This document shows, one piece after another, positions 1 to 9,130 of a stretch of 64,000 nucleotides of DNA. The stretch comes from Azolla caroliniana (lineage: Eukaryota; Polypodiophyta). Position numbers and translations under genes: made by a program. The notes under the pieces are model-generated. The model made no database searches. It was given only the letters and a program-made list of their open reading frames with translations, and was not told where the DNA came from. Where the stretch lies: assembly GCA_043228905.1 (NCBI GenBank), contig JBHGNT010000008.1:18414001-18478000 (forward strand), read 5' to 3'. The stretch's first letter is position 1. The number at the start of each line of letters is the position of its first letter.

Positions 1-368
1 GAAGATGAGAGACATGCCTGTGTGCAAAGACCTCTGGCTGCCAGTGTAGTTCAGAGATAAAAGACTAGACAAGATCGATGTAGTGACTTGGGAAGTGTTG
101 CATCTAAAGGCGGCCGCATACATAAGGTGTTTTATAGACATGAGTCTATACAACAACTTCGGCGAAGAAATAGAAGTAGACGTCCTATGGAAGACGATTG
201 GCATCATGTTCGAAAACAAGAATGTTGTGAACCGAGTCTCAGTATTTCGAAAAATCGTGAGGCTCTGGTATCAGGATGGCTCCAGTATGACGGAGCACAT
301 CAATGCCTTCCAAGGATTGATGAACCAAACCACCTCTTTAGAAGTACCTCAGGCCGACGAGGTACGTA
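1..368 (+). pseudogene. Copia G gag fragment (outermost element)
   Basis: Translation from about position 80 gives a copia-type Gag core (UBN2 / retrotran_gag family). It has the run AAAYIRCFIDMSLYNNF, then VLWKTIGIMFENKN, VSVFRKIVRLWYQDGSSM and EHINAFQGLMNQTTSLEVP. In copia elements this is the capsid-like part that packages the RNA. A stop (TAG) lies at 47-49, upstream of the longest open stretch. Homology ends near ADEV at about 360, where chromovirus Z sequence begins. I infer it is the left part of the same copia whose integrase, reverse transcriptase and 3' LTR appear at 27591-30632. The zinc knuckle and protease between them are missing. The family call is firm; the link to the right part is an inference. 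Confidence 0.7.
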
Positions 369-465
369 GGATATTATTTTCATTTAAGTTTTACTACAGA
401 AAATTATTGTATATTCCAGATTTCTCTAGAACATTCTAGAAGCTTCAGGACTATTCCTGAGAACA

Positions 466-475
466 CTATAAAAAG
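466..475 (+). promoter_or_regulatory. TATA box of Z LTR
   Basis: CTATAAAAAG lies about 33 bp before position 501, the point from which the first 11 nt are complementary to the putative primer-binding site at 698-708. The spacing is what a pol II start at about 501 would need. Confidence 0.55.
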
Positions 476-580
476 AGGCATAAGACATTATTTCGAACCA
501 AATTGGTTCAACGCCAGTCTTAAGCCTCATAGCTATTTTGTACTTACTCTTCACATAATATGTCATCTGTTATCATTATC

Positions 581-605
581 CTCTCTCTCTCTCTCTCTCT
601 CTCTC
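581..605. repeat. (CT)n microsatellite
   Basis: About 12 uninterrupted CT dinucleotides inside the Z LTR, downstream of the inferred transcription start. Confidence 0.95.
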
Positions 606-697
606 GTGAGTCTTACGTAGTCCGTCCTCTTAGTACTAATAGTACTTCCCTTCTCTAGTACTAATTCTCTCTCTGTTTTAGTACTATTCTTGACAGT

Positions 698-708
698 TTG
701 AACCAATT
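698..708 (+). promoter_or_regulatory. Putative self-priming site of chromovirus Z
   Basis: TTGAACCAATT begins 2 nt after the LTR end (695). It is the exact 11-nt reverse complement of 501-511, which lies at the expected 5' end of the transcript. No tRNA-type TGG primer site is present. The arrangement is that of Tf1, whose mRNA 5' end folds back to prime minus-strand synthesis. Chromovirus H has the same layout. Confidence 0.55.
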
Positions 709-765
709 CTTCCCTCTGGTCTTCTTTTCGGTTTCCCTCATCCTCTTATCGCTTTTTCCAATACT

Positions 766-1467
766 ATGGCTACTGTTAGTGCCCAGGAATCTCAATCCGT
801 TTTTTTCGAGCTACAATGTCTAAAAGAAAAATTTGTTGCATTGGAACAAGAAAACCAACGATTGTTAGGGGATCTTCAACAAATTTCTTTAGAAAAATAG
901 CAAACGCAGCAACAACATGGGGAGTTAGCGTTACGCATACAACAACTCGAAGCAACCATCGTAACATTACAACAACAAGGATCAAGTCCCCAAGGACTTC
1001 ATAAAGAGCCTAAGATTGGTCTTCCTATGAAATTCGATGGAACGCGCTCACAATTCAAAGGATTCCTTAATCAGGTACGCTTAGTCATGCAAATGCATCC
1101 TTCCCGATACCCCACTGACGCATCCCGGGTAGGCCTAATAGGCACGATGCTCAGCGGCTCAGCCTTGGCATGGTTCGCTCCGCTTTTGGAAAAACAATCT
1201 CCCTTGCTTAATAACTTTGAAGAATTTATTAACGAGTTTAAAGCCTGCTTTGGAGATACCGACAGCATCAGGACGACAATCAACAAAATCCGACGATTGC
1301 ATCAAGGCGATTGTCCAGCCTCTACCTACGCGGCGGATTTCCGTCTACTTGCCTCAGATATCCCCTGGAATGATCAAGCACTAATGGAGCAGTTCCACTA
1401 CGGCCTGTGAAACGACGTCAAAGATTTACTTTTAACCTTTCCCAAAGAACCAAAATCTCTTACAGAG
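766..1467 (+). pseudogene. Chromovirus Z gag, left part
   Basis: Starts at ATG 766 (MATVSAQESQ). A coiled-coil-like segment with many Gln residues follows, then a capsid domain (KFDGTRSQFKGFLNQVRL, MHPSRYPTDASRVGLIG, LNNFEEFINEFKACF, ASDIPWNDQALMEQF). The same order is seen in H gag at 37190-37900. Gag forms the particle of Ty3/gypsy elements. Stops at 898-900 (TAG) and 1408-1410 (TGA) break the frame; both are compatible with C-to-T changes. The gene is cut at 1467 by copia A and resumes at 26606. The 5-bp duplication CAGAG marks the cut, so the interruption is certain. Confidence 0.8.
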
Positions 1468-1857
1468 TGTTGAGCGAGCAAGCTGAACCGAATTCGGATC
1501 GGCTGAATAAGCCTAAGACGGATCGATATCCGGATGGTATCTAGAAACAACCGGCCGGATCGGGGAACCGGAAGCCTAGTAGTAGCCTAGACTACTAGGT
1601 AATCATTGTCTCGTAGTTAGTGTCAATCGCACGTCTGAGCATTGAAGTACCTGTCAGTCCTTATGGACTTGTATAAATAGTGTTGTTTAACACGTTGTAT
1701 GTACATAGTTTTTTAGTTAATTTTTTAATATAGTTTTATGTTCTACTCTCTCTGTCTCCTTTGTGTTTGAAGCTTTTCCATTAAACCTTCATCTCATTTT
1801 CTGTTGCTATCTAGCTGAGCTGGTTCTGTCTGACACTTCCACACATTAACATTCACA
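1468..1857 (+). repeat. Copia A 5' LTR
   Basis: 390 bp, TGTTGAGCGAGC to ATTCACA. A TATA-like box (TATAAATAG) lies near 1673. It pairs with the LTR at 26185-26600, which is about 26 bp longer because of small insertions, so the element is not very recent. Confidence 0.95.
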
Positions 1858-1870
1858 TGGTATCAGAGCG
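1858..1870 (+). promoter_or_regulatory. Copia A primer-binding site (tRNA-iMet)
   Basis: TGGTATCAGAGCG directly follows the LTR. It is the usual plant copia site, complementary to the 3' end of initiator tRNA-Met. Confidence 0.95.
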
Positions 1871-1951
1871 CGAGGGTTGAAAACTTCTGTAGCCGACATT
1901 TGCTTCCATAGACGAACCCTAGAACCCGGTAACAACAAATAGAGAGAAGAT

Positions 1952-2914
1952 ATGGACAACGAAATGACGAGTTCACTTCCAACAGAGAAGCTCGACTGGG
2001 GCAACTATGCGTCCTGGTCATATAAAATGCACCAGTACTTGCTGGGGCATGGATATTGGAGCTTCGTGGAAGGAACAAATGAAGTAGCACTGGAGCCATC
2101 ACACAAAGACTTCCCGGTATGGGAGCAAGGAGCGAGTTGGGTATTGTACTGTCTCGCGTCTGGTGTGCATGATCAAATGCTCAGCTACATCAAGGATGCA
2201 AAGACGCCGAAGGACGCCTGGGAAAATCTACGGAAGATTTTCGCCGCAAGTACCACAACTCGTAAGTTGCAGCTCCGGCAAGAGCTTAACAACATCCGAC
2301 AAAGAGACATGTCGGTTATGGACTACACCACCAAGATAAAGGAGATTTGCGATGCACTCGGGTCCATCAATGTGACGGTGGATGAAGACGAGATGGTACA
2401 AATCTGCCTCGGTGGTCTAGCGCAGAGGTACGGGCCAATCCGGACAATGATTTGCACCCGGGAGAAACCACTGTCTTTCTTCGACTTATAATCGGTGCTG
2501 ATGGTCGAAGAAAACCACGTGAGTGGGTCAAGGACCACTCAATCGGACGACTGGATGATGTACACGGAGACAGATCGGCCCCATGGACGTGGTGGACAAG
2601 GTGGGTCGGCACGCAATGGAGGCGACCGGAAAGAGCAAGACCGGAGGTACAAAGGAGGTGCCAACAATAGTTCCGAACCCTCCACAAGCAGGGGGAATCA
2701 AAGCGGCGCCGGGAACCGGCAAGGAAAGGCCAACACGAAATGCTGGTACTGTGGAAAAAAGGGCCATAGGGAAAGAAAGTGTTGGAAGAAGTGCGTTGAT
2801 TCGGATAAATCCGGATACGGCAAAACCGGTCGGGAGAACTGGCAAAGCTCTCACTATGCGGAAGGATTGGAAGGATCGGGAACCGGGAAATCGGTAAAGG
2901 GCCAGCCTTCGTGA
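1952..2914 (+). pseudogene. Copia A gag
   Basis: From ATG 1952 (MDNEMTSSLPTEKLDW) the frame gives a copia Gag: WSYKMHQYLLGHGYW, AKTPKDAWENLRKIFAAS, LRQELNNIRQRDMSVMDY and a region ending in VEENHV. A glycine/arginine-rich stretch follows, then a CCHC zinc knuckle (CWYCGKKGHRERKC) near 2740-2782, which binds the genomic RNA. One stop (TAA, 2489-2491) interrupts an otherwise single frame. The related copia F has CAA (Gln) there, so this is a C-to-T nonsense change. A shift to the protease frame follows at about 2911. Apart from the stop the Gag is full length. Confidence 0.9.
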
Positions 2915-4330
2915 TGAAGCACAAGGCTAACTCGATGAAGAAGACTACTTCCGAATCGGAGGAAGTATGGTACGTTGATTCTGGAGCGTCCAACCACATG
3001 ACGAGCCATGAAGAGTGGTTCTCTTTTTTGGAGAAACTGGAACAACCGGGGATTGTTGAAACCGGAGACGACACCCCTCACCGGATTGTGCATGTCGGAG
3101 AAGTCCCTTTAAGCCATGTCGGACAAAAGGGGAAGCTGATGAATGTACTACACGTTTCGACTATCACAAAGAACTTGGTGTCAGTTGGACAAATCGTCGA
3201 CCAGGGGATGCAGGTGCGGTTTACACACCTAGGTGCTTCATCGAGGAAGAGGGTCGGATAATTGCACAAGGGCGTAGAGACGGGAGGATGTCGGCACTGC
3301 TATGTTAGCGAAAGGGCAGAAGGTCGAATTGGACATCGACCTGTGGCACAAGCGGATTGACCACGTCAATTATCGGAGGCTTCAGGACCTACAATCGAAA
3401 CAAGTCGTTTTCGGTTTGCCGAAATTTAGTGGCCGGAAGGCCGAAATTTGTGAAGCCTGCCAACTCGGGAAGCAACACCAACTTCCATTCCCCACCGATC
3501 GAAACCGGAGCCATAACAAGCTCGATTTAATCCATTCGGATGTACGGGGACTAACACAAAACGTTAGTCTTGGCGGGAGTTGGTATTTCGTCTCCTTCAT
3601 CGACGACTACAACCGACACACGTGGATCTACCTCATCGAGAGGAAGAGTGAAGTCGTCAAGTGTTTCCGGAACCTTCAAAGCTTGGTTGAATGGGAAACG
3701 GAGAGGAAGATCAAGCGCATGCGGTCGGTTGGCAGGAAAGAATACTTTTCTGGCCAATTCAACAGTTATTTGTAGCAGAATGGAATTCGGAGAGAATTCA
3801 GCTGCAGGTACACACTGGAGCAAAACAATGTGGCCGAAAGGAAGAACCAGTTGATTGTCGACACGGCAAGGGCAATGTTGGAGGAGAAGAGCATGCCCCA
3901 TTTATACTTGGTTGAGGCAGTCTGGATGACCGTCTACATCCAAAACCGGATCGGTGACAAGGTGTCAGCACATGAGTTGTATTTCGGGTGAAAGCCGAAT
4001 TTGAGACACCTTCGGATATTTGGCAGCATAGCATATGTGCATGTACCAGATGAGAAGCGGAGGAAGCTGGATCCGAAGTCGGAGAAGTGCATTCTAGTCG
4101 GTTACTCATATGAGCAAAAGGGGTATAAGTGCTATAACCCCTGGACTAAGCAGGTCCGAGTAAGCCGAGATGTCGAGTTTGATGAGACGGCATCATGGTA
4201 CTCCTTACCGACTCCAACTCCCGACGAAGACCCGATTCCGGAACATGAGGCTAGTGAGCCCGAGGAGGTCCAGGTAGAAGATGAAGACTTCGGCACTCTA
4301 GAAGAGAGTCCGATCTCATTCCGGCTAAGT
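2911..4330 (+). pseudogene. Copia A protease and integrase
   Basis: The protease has the active-site motif YVDSGASNHMT near 2971-3003. The GAG-pre-integrase zinc motif follows (LWHKRIDHVNYRRL ... CEACQLGKQH), then the integrase core (LDLIHSDVRG, FIDDYNRHTWIY) and conserved tail segments (LRHLRIFGSIAYVHVPDEKR, SEKCILVGYSYEQKGYKCYN). Together these process Gag-Pol and insert the cDNA. Defects are a frameshift near 3260-3300, a stop at 3773-3775 and a TGA at 3988-3990 where TGG is expected. After 4330 the linker to reverse transcriptase runs to 4432, where gypsy B interrupts it; it resumes at 16767. Confidence 0.85.
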
Positions 4331-4432
4331 TGATCGAATGAGCGGATGAGTCAGGATGACCAGTTGGATGAGGAACCGACGAGTAGTGGAGACTCTGCCG
4401 TGCTCTCCCCGCGCAAGGAACCGAGGAGATGG

Positions 4433-5106
4433 TGTCGTGGAGAAAACCATCCCTAGGCGGAAACTGGGTATAACATGCGTAAACCGACCCTTACACGTGG
4501 GCACAAGTTTTGTTGTATAGTACGTAGATAGGTACAAGTCGGCTGAGGTGAAATCCTAGGTAGCACGCATTCATTAGGGAGAAAATCGAGGCATATCCCT
4601 GTCCTTTCAGACAGGGAATAAACATGATGTAACGGGTGGTAATGGCCTCCCTCATTGGGCTATAAAAGAGAGGGAGAGGTATGGTAAAAAAAAGAGGAGG
4701 AATTGTGTTTTGTGGAGGACGAAGTGCCGCCGAACTGGAACCGAGCTCTTCTCCTCTGTCTTCTCCATAGTCGCTCTGTGCAAGTTTTCGGGGGGCTGAC
4801 TCTGCTTTGCGGAACGCCCGAGTGCTTCCGGTAGAGTCTCCATCTCGCGTTGTGTGTGTGTGTCAGGCGTCAGTCAGAGCCTATCACTCGCCGGCTTGCC
4901 GGTTGTAACTCCTTGATTCGTATATACATATACATTCGTTCTGTCTCCATTGTTCAGAGTTAGTTGCAACTTCTGTGAATTTGTGTGTCTGTGCGCGTGT
5001 GAAGTACATCGGTAGTTTCCTTCCCCTCTTCTCATTCAGTTATTTCTCGGTCCTAGGCCCCCGTGGTCCCGCCTCGTTCTCCACGCACGCGCATAACAAT
5101 GCGACA
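4433..5106 (+). repeat. Gypsy B 5' LTR
   Basis: 674 bp, TGTCGTGGAG to AATGCGACA. TATA box CTATAAAAG near 4660. Pairs with 16099-16766. Confidence 0.92.
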
Positions 5107-5110
5107 TATT

Positions 5111-5127
5111 TGGTGAAACCGACATGA
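5111..5127 (+). promoter_or_regulatory. Gypsy B primer-binding site
   Basis: TGGTGAAACCGACATGA, 4 nt after the LTR. It is the diverged form of the TGGTGAACCCGACGTGA site found at the same 4-nt spacing in C and D, and with one change in E. I cannot assign the donor tRNA with confidence. Confidence 0.75.
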
Positions 5128-6444
5128 ACATGCGGCAGAGGAATAGAAAGATGAGAGGGTCGGATCTTGCAGAAGCCATGGCTTCGACTGTGGATCAGAT
5201 AGTGAGTGCGTGCGAAGGCACAAGCGCCCTCGATAGGGCTATTGAAGCAGTCGTCAGCACGATAGGCCGGTTCGGTGGGAAGGACGCCACGAGCTATTTG
5301 GAGGCTTACCGAGCCGAAATGGTGATGAGGGACATCCCGAAGGACATGCGACTGGCTGGATTCCCTCGGGTGGCGATGCCGGGCATCCACGCGGAGGTGC
5401 TTGAGGTACGGGCTGAGAGTCGGACCTGGGAAGAGTTTGAAGGTCGGCTCCTTGAAAAATACGGGCTTGATGACGCGCTTCGGCTATCGAAGTGAGACTT
5501 CATGGAATGGGTGGAGACCCCCGAAAAGGGGAGAAACGCGTCGGTGCTCCTTTGAGAGTTTGAAGAACGCTTCGCACGTCTTTCGGCGCTGGACCGGACC
5601 GTACTGGACACAAGTCGTGTCCTATTGTTCATTAAATCGGTGGATGTAAGGGACCGGGAGCAAGTGGGCTTCCTGCTAGAGACCGATGACGGCCTAACAA
5701 CTGACTGGGCCATGGTAAAGAGAGTCTGCGGCCATTTTGACAAACGACGCGAGTGGATCGATAAAGGCTTGACGGAGGAGCGGCTCTGGAGGAGCTGACT
5801 CAGATGGTGAGGGACCTCCAGATTGCACAAGCAAGGAGGGACGACGGCGAACAAGTCCGTGACCGAAGGCCTCTGGTTGGTAACCGGTGCTTGTGGTGCG
5901 ATGCGGTCAGCCACGCACGAAAGGATTGCGGGGACTTCGCCGAAGCGATATGAGCTAACATGGTGTACCTATGGAACGGTCGGGTGCACGCTAGCGAGAT
6001 CCGAAGGGCCCTGGATCTGAATGTCAGACGAGGGGGTATGAAACGGCTGATGGAAGAAGCGGCGGCTCGCCACGCGGAGACCGTCCACTACTTGGCGTCG
6101 GCTGGAATCCGGGTCGGAAGTGATGAAGTCCGGAAGACGAAGGAAGCCGGATTCTGGCCGTTGATGCTGGAAGGCCTCGCTGGCGTACGACTGAGGAAAG
6201 AGGAAGCCGACTACGCGGAAAGACGGGTCCGGGAGGCAACCGGGTGGAGTGACCCGGTCGAAGAGAAGACGGGCTTTGTTGAAACCGCTTGCCAAAACTA
6301 CGAGGTTTTGTGGAGGACAAGCATGCGGGTAAGACCGGAGGGGCTGGACCCTCACAACGGTATGAGACCCGGTACGGGCAAAAGCAGAATGATGCCAGTG
6401 CAACCGGCGCACCGGATAAAGCCAAGAGGGCTGAGTACCGATTG
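5124..6444 (+). pseudogene. Gypsy B gag
   Basis: From ATG 5124 (inside the primer site; 5130 is an alternative) the protein resembles the Gag of D and C: AIEAVVSTIGRFGGKDATSY, LEAYRAEMVMRDI, GFPRVAMPGIHAEV, TWEEFEGRLLEKYG. A CCHC zinc knuckle (CLWCDAVSHARKDC) lies near 5892-5933. Stops include TGA at 5493-5495, where D has an open frame, and frameshifts follow. The rest continues into a conserved linker also found in D (LAGVRLRKEEADYAERRVRE). Gag packages the element RNA. The family call rests on D, C and E rather than on a named database family. Confidence 0.8.
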
Positions 6445-6445
6445 A

Positions 6446-7160
6446 GCACGAAGATCGAGAGGACCACGGACTTGCGAAAGGTCCTCGAGGAACGTATCCT
6501 CGACAACAAAGTGGAGCTGTCACTAAGGGAAGTGCTCGGAATCGCCAAGAAGGAGTTCCACGACTCCATCGTGGACTTGGTGAAGCGGAAAAGGCTTTTG
6601 ACAGAGCCGGAGCCGGAGAAGTCGGTGGAGGTGCGTCGTTCACACCTAGAAGACATGGCTCTAGAAGACGAGTTGGCGGAGAGCCACTATTCAAGGCCAC
6701 ATCGGGCCAGAGCAACCACGGAGACCCCCGTTAAGATTGGAGATGTTCAGGAGCTGGTGGTGGCGTTGATGGATTATGGTTTAGAAATAAACTTGATGTC
6801 CATGGACTTCTACAAGAAGGGGAAGTGGCCAATCAACACCAAGCACGGGTGGAAAATACGGGCAGCAACGCGCGCCACGGAAGAGCTGCATGGAGCTTGC
6901 CCGAATGTACAAGTAAAGATCGGCGATGTCGAGATCGATCAACACTTCTTCGTGCAGGAGATGTCCTCGCACCTGGTTATACACGGGGAACCGTACATCA
7001 CGGCGGCACGGATGGAGACAAAGGTGCTGGACAACGGTTTGGCATATGCATGAGTCAAGAGCCAAGATGGGCGTCACTCGGTCCAATTCCTGACGGTGCG
7101 ACCGAACCATGAGCGTAACCACGAGACCCTCGGTGGCGAAAACCGAGAGGATTTTTAGAG
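6446..7160 (+). pseudogene. Gypsy B protease domain
   Basis: An open stretch to 7053 contains RTTDLRKVLEERIL, a conserved segment LREVLGIAKKEFHD, then the aspartic protease core VALMDYGLEINLMS with Asp at 6772-6774, KGKWPINTKHGWKIRAA and VKIGDVEIDQHFFVQ. D and E read DHGS where B has DYGL, so the lineage motif is DHGS rather than the usual DT/SGA. A stop at 7051-7053 follows. This enzyme would cleave the polyprotein; here it is defective. Confidence 0.75.
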
Positions 7161-8407
7161 AGGGCTATCAAGGCGTGGGGCCGCGATAGTCTGGAGACCT
7201 CGGAAAAACCCCACATATGTACTATAGGCAAAAAGACCTGTACCATAGGTAGGAAATTTTGGTTCTCCGATAGCAGAGGTTGTACGATAGCCGACGTAGT
7301 TGGCCGGGAAAAGAAGTGGGTAAAGGAGCGGCTTCGAGCATGCGGAGTCCTCGGCCCTGAAGAGGAAATCAACGGAGCCGCGGAGGCGGTCTCTTTCGAC
7401 AACACCTTGGGGAAGTTATGGGAGGTGTTCAGAGAAGGCCTTAATGAGGACCGGACGATTCCGGTATGTTCGGAAAAGATGTATGAAGTCATCGCCGACT
7501 TCGGTAATGGACTCGAGTCGGATCGGACGGCCCGAGTGGATACGAAGTACAAGACTGTGAACCGGAAGGTGAAGCCAGTTGCGGCACCCTTGTCAGAGGG
7601 CAGTGAGTTACGGATAAAGGGGGTCGCGTTGGACCCAAGTTTACGAGATCCGGGCAGCATAGGACACACGTTCACCGACATAACGCTATGGGAGCTCAAG
7701 ATCGGTGGGGGTGGCTTTCTACTACCGGCGAAAGAGGACCGGTTTCGGAGAATGCTCGGGAGGCACGAGAAGGCTTTCACATTCTCACCGGAGGAGATCG
7801 CTGAAACAGAAGGTGGAGATGGGCATCCTCGAACCGTCGAGTGCCCCATACTCGAATCAGAAGCTGATGGAGCTGCTGAAACAGAAGGTGGAGATGGGCA
7901 TCCTCGAACCGTGGAGTGCCCCATACTCGAATCAGTGGTTTACCGTGCCAAAGAAGAACGACACGTTGCGCTTTATTCAAGTCTTGTAGCCGGTCAACAA
8001 GGTGACCATTCAGAACGCAAGGATCGGACCGACCATAGACGAGTTTGCGGAGGCCTTCGCCGGAAGATCGATTTACTCAGTTGGTGATCTGTACTCGGGG
8101 TACGATCAGTTCCAACTAGCCGTGGAGAGTAGGGACATTATGACAATGCGGACTCCTCTCAGCCTAGTTCGGATGTGTACCTTATCGCAAGGGGGAACTA
8201 ACTCGGTGGCGCACATGGTGAATGCGATGAACAAAATGCTGAGGGATTGTATCCCAGACATCACCATGCCATTTCTGGACGACATCCCGATCAAAGGGAG
8301 TTCGGTGGAGGACAAGGACGAGTCGGTCGGGCCCGACGGTTGTCGGAGGTTTGTGACGGATCACATCCGCGACTACGAGAAGGTGCTACATAGACTCGAG
8401 AGCGCGT
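7161..8407 (+). pseudogene. Gypsy B reverse transcriptase, N-terminal part
   Basis: Segments matching D pol in order: VKPVAAPLSEGSELR, FTDITLWELKIGGGGFLL, LKQKVEMGILEPSSAPYSNQ, IGPTIDEFAEAFAGRSIYS, GYDQFQLAVESRDIMTM, LPQG-like CTLSQGGTN, and the catalytic box PFLDDIPIKG at 8268-8297. The second and third catalytic Asp are present and the residue before them is Leu in an FLDD box. A 75-bp unit is tandemly repeated at 7801-7942, and about 110 bp found in D just before it is missing. The domain is cut at 8407 by element C and resumes at 13859. Confidence 0.8.
7801..7942 (+). repeat. 75-bp tandem duplication in B reverse transcriptase
   Basis: CTGAAACAGAAGGTGGAGAT starts at 7801 and again at 7876. 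The unit of 75 bp (25 codons) keeps frame and duplicates the MGILEP segment upstream of the palm. Confidence 0.95.
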
Positions 8408-9088
8408 TGTCGTGAAGATTTTCGTCCATAGGCGGAAAACCGAGCGAAGCAAGCAAACCCGCGATGTGCAACGTTGCACATCACCATGTTGTATTTCTAT
8501 TTATCAATAGTGATAAGTATGGTGCTAGAAATGCACCTTAGGATTTGTAAAGTGTAGAGGTGATGTGCTTTTGCGCGCACATCCACGTGAGAGAGAGAGA
8601 TAGGTACATAGTAGTTCGTGTAGAGGTGGGAGTTAAGACCCATCCTTCCCACCTCCCCTAAAATCAAGGGAAATATCCCCATTGATTGAAAGGGGATATT
8701 TTGTAGCACCCTTTTATGTAACGGTCTTCCCTCCTTGTGCTATAAAGGGAGAGGAAGAGCACCATTGTGGGGGTTGCCTTATCTTTGAGTGTGAGTGAGG
8801 TATACCATTTCGTTTAGGGTTCCTTAGTTAGGGTTTCTTTTCTTCTTCGTCGGATTAGGGTTTCGGGTTTATCATAGTCGTTTGGTGCGGCCTACGCGGC
8901 CGCCATTTTGTAATCGGTTTTCGGTTCTAATATATCTTGTTGAGCATCTGGCCTCCATCTTCCTCTTGTCCATTCTTTCTCTTCTTGTGCTAAGCTCCAT
9001 TCCGAAGTCCTATTCCTTCTCCCCTTCTCCTTAGTCCAAGACCCCCGTGGTTCCGCCCTTCTCCACGCACGCGCGTAACAACGCGACA
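8408..9088 (+). repeat. Element C 5' LTR
   Basis: 681 bp, TGTCGTGAAG to ACGCGACA. TATA box GCTATAAAGG near 8739. Appears identical to 13159-13839. Confidence 0.95.
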
Positions 9089-9092
9089 TCTT

Positions 9093-9109
9093 TGGTGAAC
9101 CCGACGTGA
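9093..9109 (+). promoter_or_regulatory. Element C primer-binding site
   Basis: TGGTGAACCCGACGTGA after the 4-nt spacer TCTT. The same sequence minus the last two bases recurs after the 3' LTR. Confidence 0.85.
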
Positions 9110-9130
9110 AGGGCGGCAAGGGAGAAAGAG

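Larger units (their letters stand above)
369..695 (+). repeat. Chromovirus Z 5' LTR (partial)
   Basis: This matches the 3' two thirds of the LTR of chromovirus H (36714-37130): a stretch of GAACATTCTAGAA repeats, a TATA box at 466-475, then a segment ending in GCCAGTCTTAAG. It ends in TTGACA at 695. The first part of the LTR as seen in H, including the tRNA-like module, is absent or unrecognisable, so the left edge is approximate. A CT microsatellite lies at 581-605 within it. The Z gag starts 70 bp downstream. Confidence 0.6.

Noticed and set aside
2367-3074. 235-codon antisense frame in copia A
   Set aside because: Overlaps the gag zinc knuckle and protease on the sense strand; no independent support.
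5040-6715. Antisense frames of about 115 to 250 codons across gypsy B
   Set aside because: They lie opposite gag, have no similarity to known proteins and reflect its codon composition.
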